Origin: Lactiplantibacillus mudanjiangensis
GTDB lineage: Bacteria; Bacillota; Bacilli; Lactobacillales; Lactobacillaceae
Length of the DNA stretch: 64,000 bases
NCBI RefSeq assembly: GCF_005405385.1
Contig: NZ_BJDY01000004.1
Coordinates: 248,001 to 312,000 of the forward strand
Direction of reading: 5' to 3'
The notes beneath the pieces are model-generated. The model worked only from the letters and a program-made list of their open reading frames with translations, searched no databases and was not told the DNA's origin. Made by a program: the position numbers and the translations under genes. Shown in pieces: positions 63,914-64,000 of the stretch; the stretch's first letter is position 1, and each line of letters begins with the position of its first letter.

Positions 63914-64000
63914 ATGTATGTGTTAGGACTCTTGGGATCGCAACGGCCAGATGGCGTTACGGCCCAAACGTTAAAGGCGGTTTTGAAAGGGGCCGCTAAA
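63914..64000 (+). CDS. Probable NADPH-dependent FMN reductase-like protein (cut by window end)
   Basis: Only 29 residues are visible, from ATG 63914 with ggaggag upstream. The start MYVLGLLGSQRPDG followed by a helix is typical of the flavodoxin-fold NAD(P)H-dependent oxidoreductases, in which the GS-x-R loop binds FMN phosphate. Divergent from an ArsR gene that may control it. The call is provisional because the body of the protein is outside the window. Confidence 0.6.
   Translation, partial: MYVLGLLGSQRPDGVTAQTLKAVLKGAAK

Overview
The window reads as chromosomal DNA of a low-to-moderate GC Firmicute of the lactobacilli, most likely the Lactiplantibacillus plantarum group. The basis is the Gram-positive ribosome binding sites, the T-box in front of asnA, the lactobacillus-type housekeeping set (hflX, coaA, guaA, pepN, asnA, recQ, C69 dipeptidase), PTS and cre signals, and many short XRE and TetR regulators. 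The species call is inferred from gene style and was not searched. I see no rRNA, tRNA, CRISPR array, intact insertion sequence or prophage.

Layout. 1-6.3 kb: end of a TauE/SafE permease, a MarR/MFS pair, a TauE/TetR divergent pair, hflX, a Nudix hydrolase and an SMR (Gdx/SugE-type) exporter behind a riboswitch-like leader. 6.3-13 kb (mostly minus strand): two small unknown paralogues bracketed by repeats, two histidine phosphatases, a Kef-type antiporter, a GrpB-Nudix fusion and a DedA protein. 13-18.3 kb: helD, coaA and guaA. 18.4-24.8 kb: an accessory block inserted after guaA, with an AT-rich AAA_13/RloC-like ATPase with a zinc-hook CxxC, an NdpA-like nucleoid protein, a small secreted protein, and a GIY-YIG/DUF2075 helicase translationally abutting a MazG-like pyrophosphohydrolase. 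24.9-30.3 kb: a complete cellobiose-type PTS (IIB, IIC, IIA) with a GH1 enzyme and a PRD regulator. 30.4-40.2 kb: a sugar-acid region with a lactonase-fold protein, a dehydratase and a GntP permease, then a DASS transporter, a 2-hydroxyacid dehydrogenase, a LysR regulator and glucarate dehydratase. 40.4-42.5 kb: a two-gene AbiG-type abortive infection system with its own palindromes. 42.7-64 kb: pepN, a decayed cluster of XRE regulators with a bacteriocin immunity-like gene, asnA with its T-box, a dipeptidase, a DEDDh exonuclease with an HTH, two TetR-controlled oxidoreductase loci, an XRE/membrane protein pair, recQ, a serine hydrolase, an RluD-type pseudouridine synthase, an ArsR regulator and the start of a probable flavin reductase.

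Two repeat families run through the intergenic spaces. One is a 122-bp long hairpin (five copies) whose stem arms differ from copy to copy but stay complementary. The other is a 340-530 bp element (four copies) with imperfect terminal inverted repeats and two separable internal modules that are gained or lost independently.

The strongest candidates for something undescribed are the two covarying or modular repeat families, the GIY-YIG/DUF2075 + MazG pair with the neighbouring RloC-like ATPase, and the switch-like leader of the SMR exporter. Well-understood processes visible here are amino-acid-dependent control of asnA (T-box), probable purine control of guaA, catabolite control of the beta-glucoside PTS, and phage defence (AbiG).
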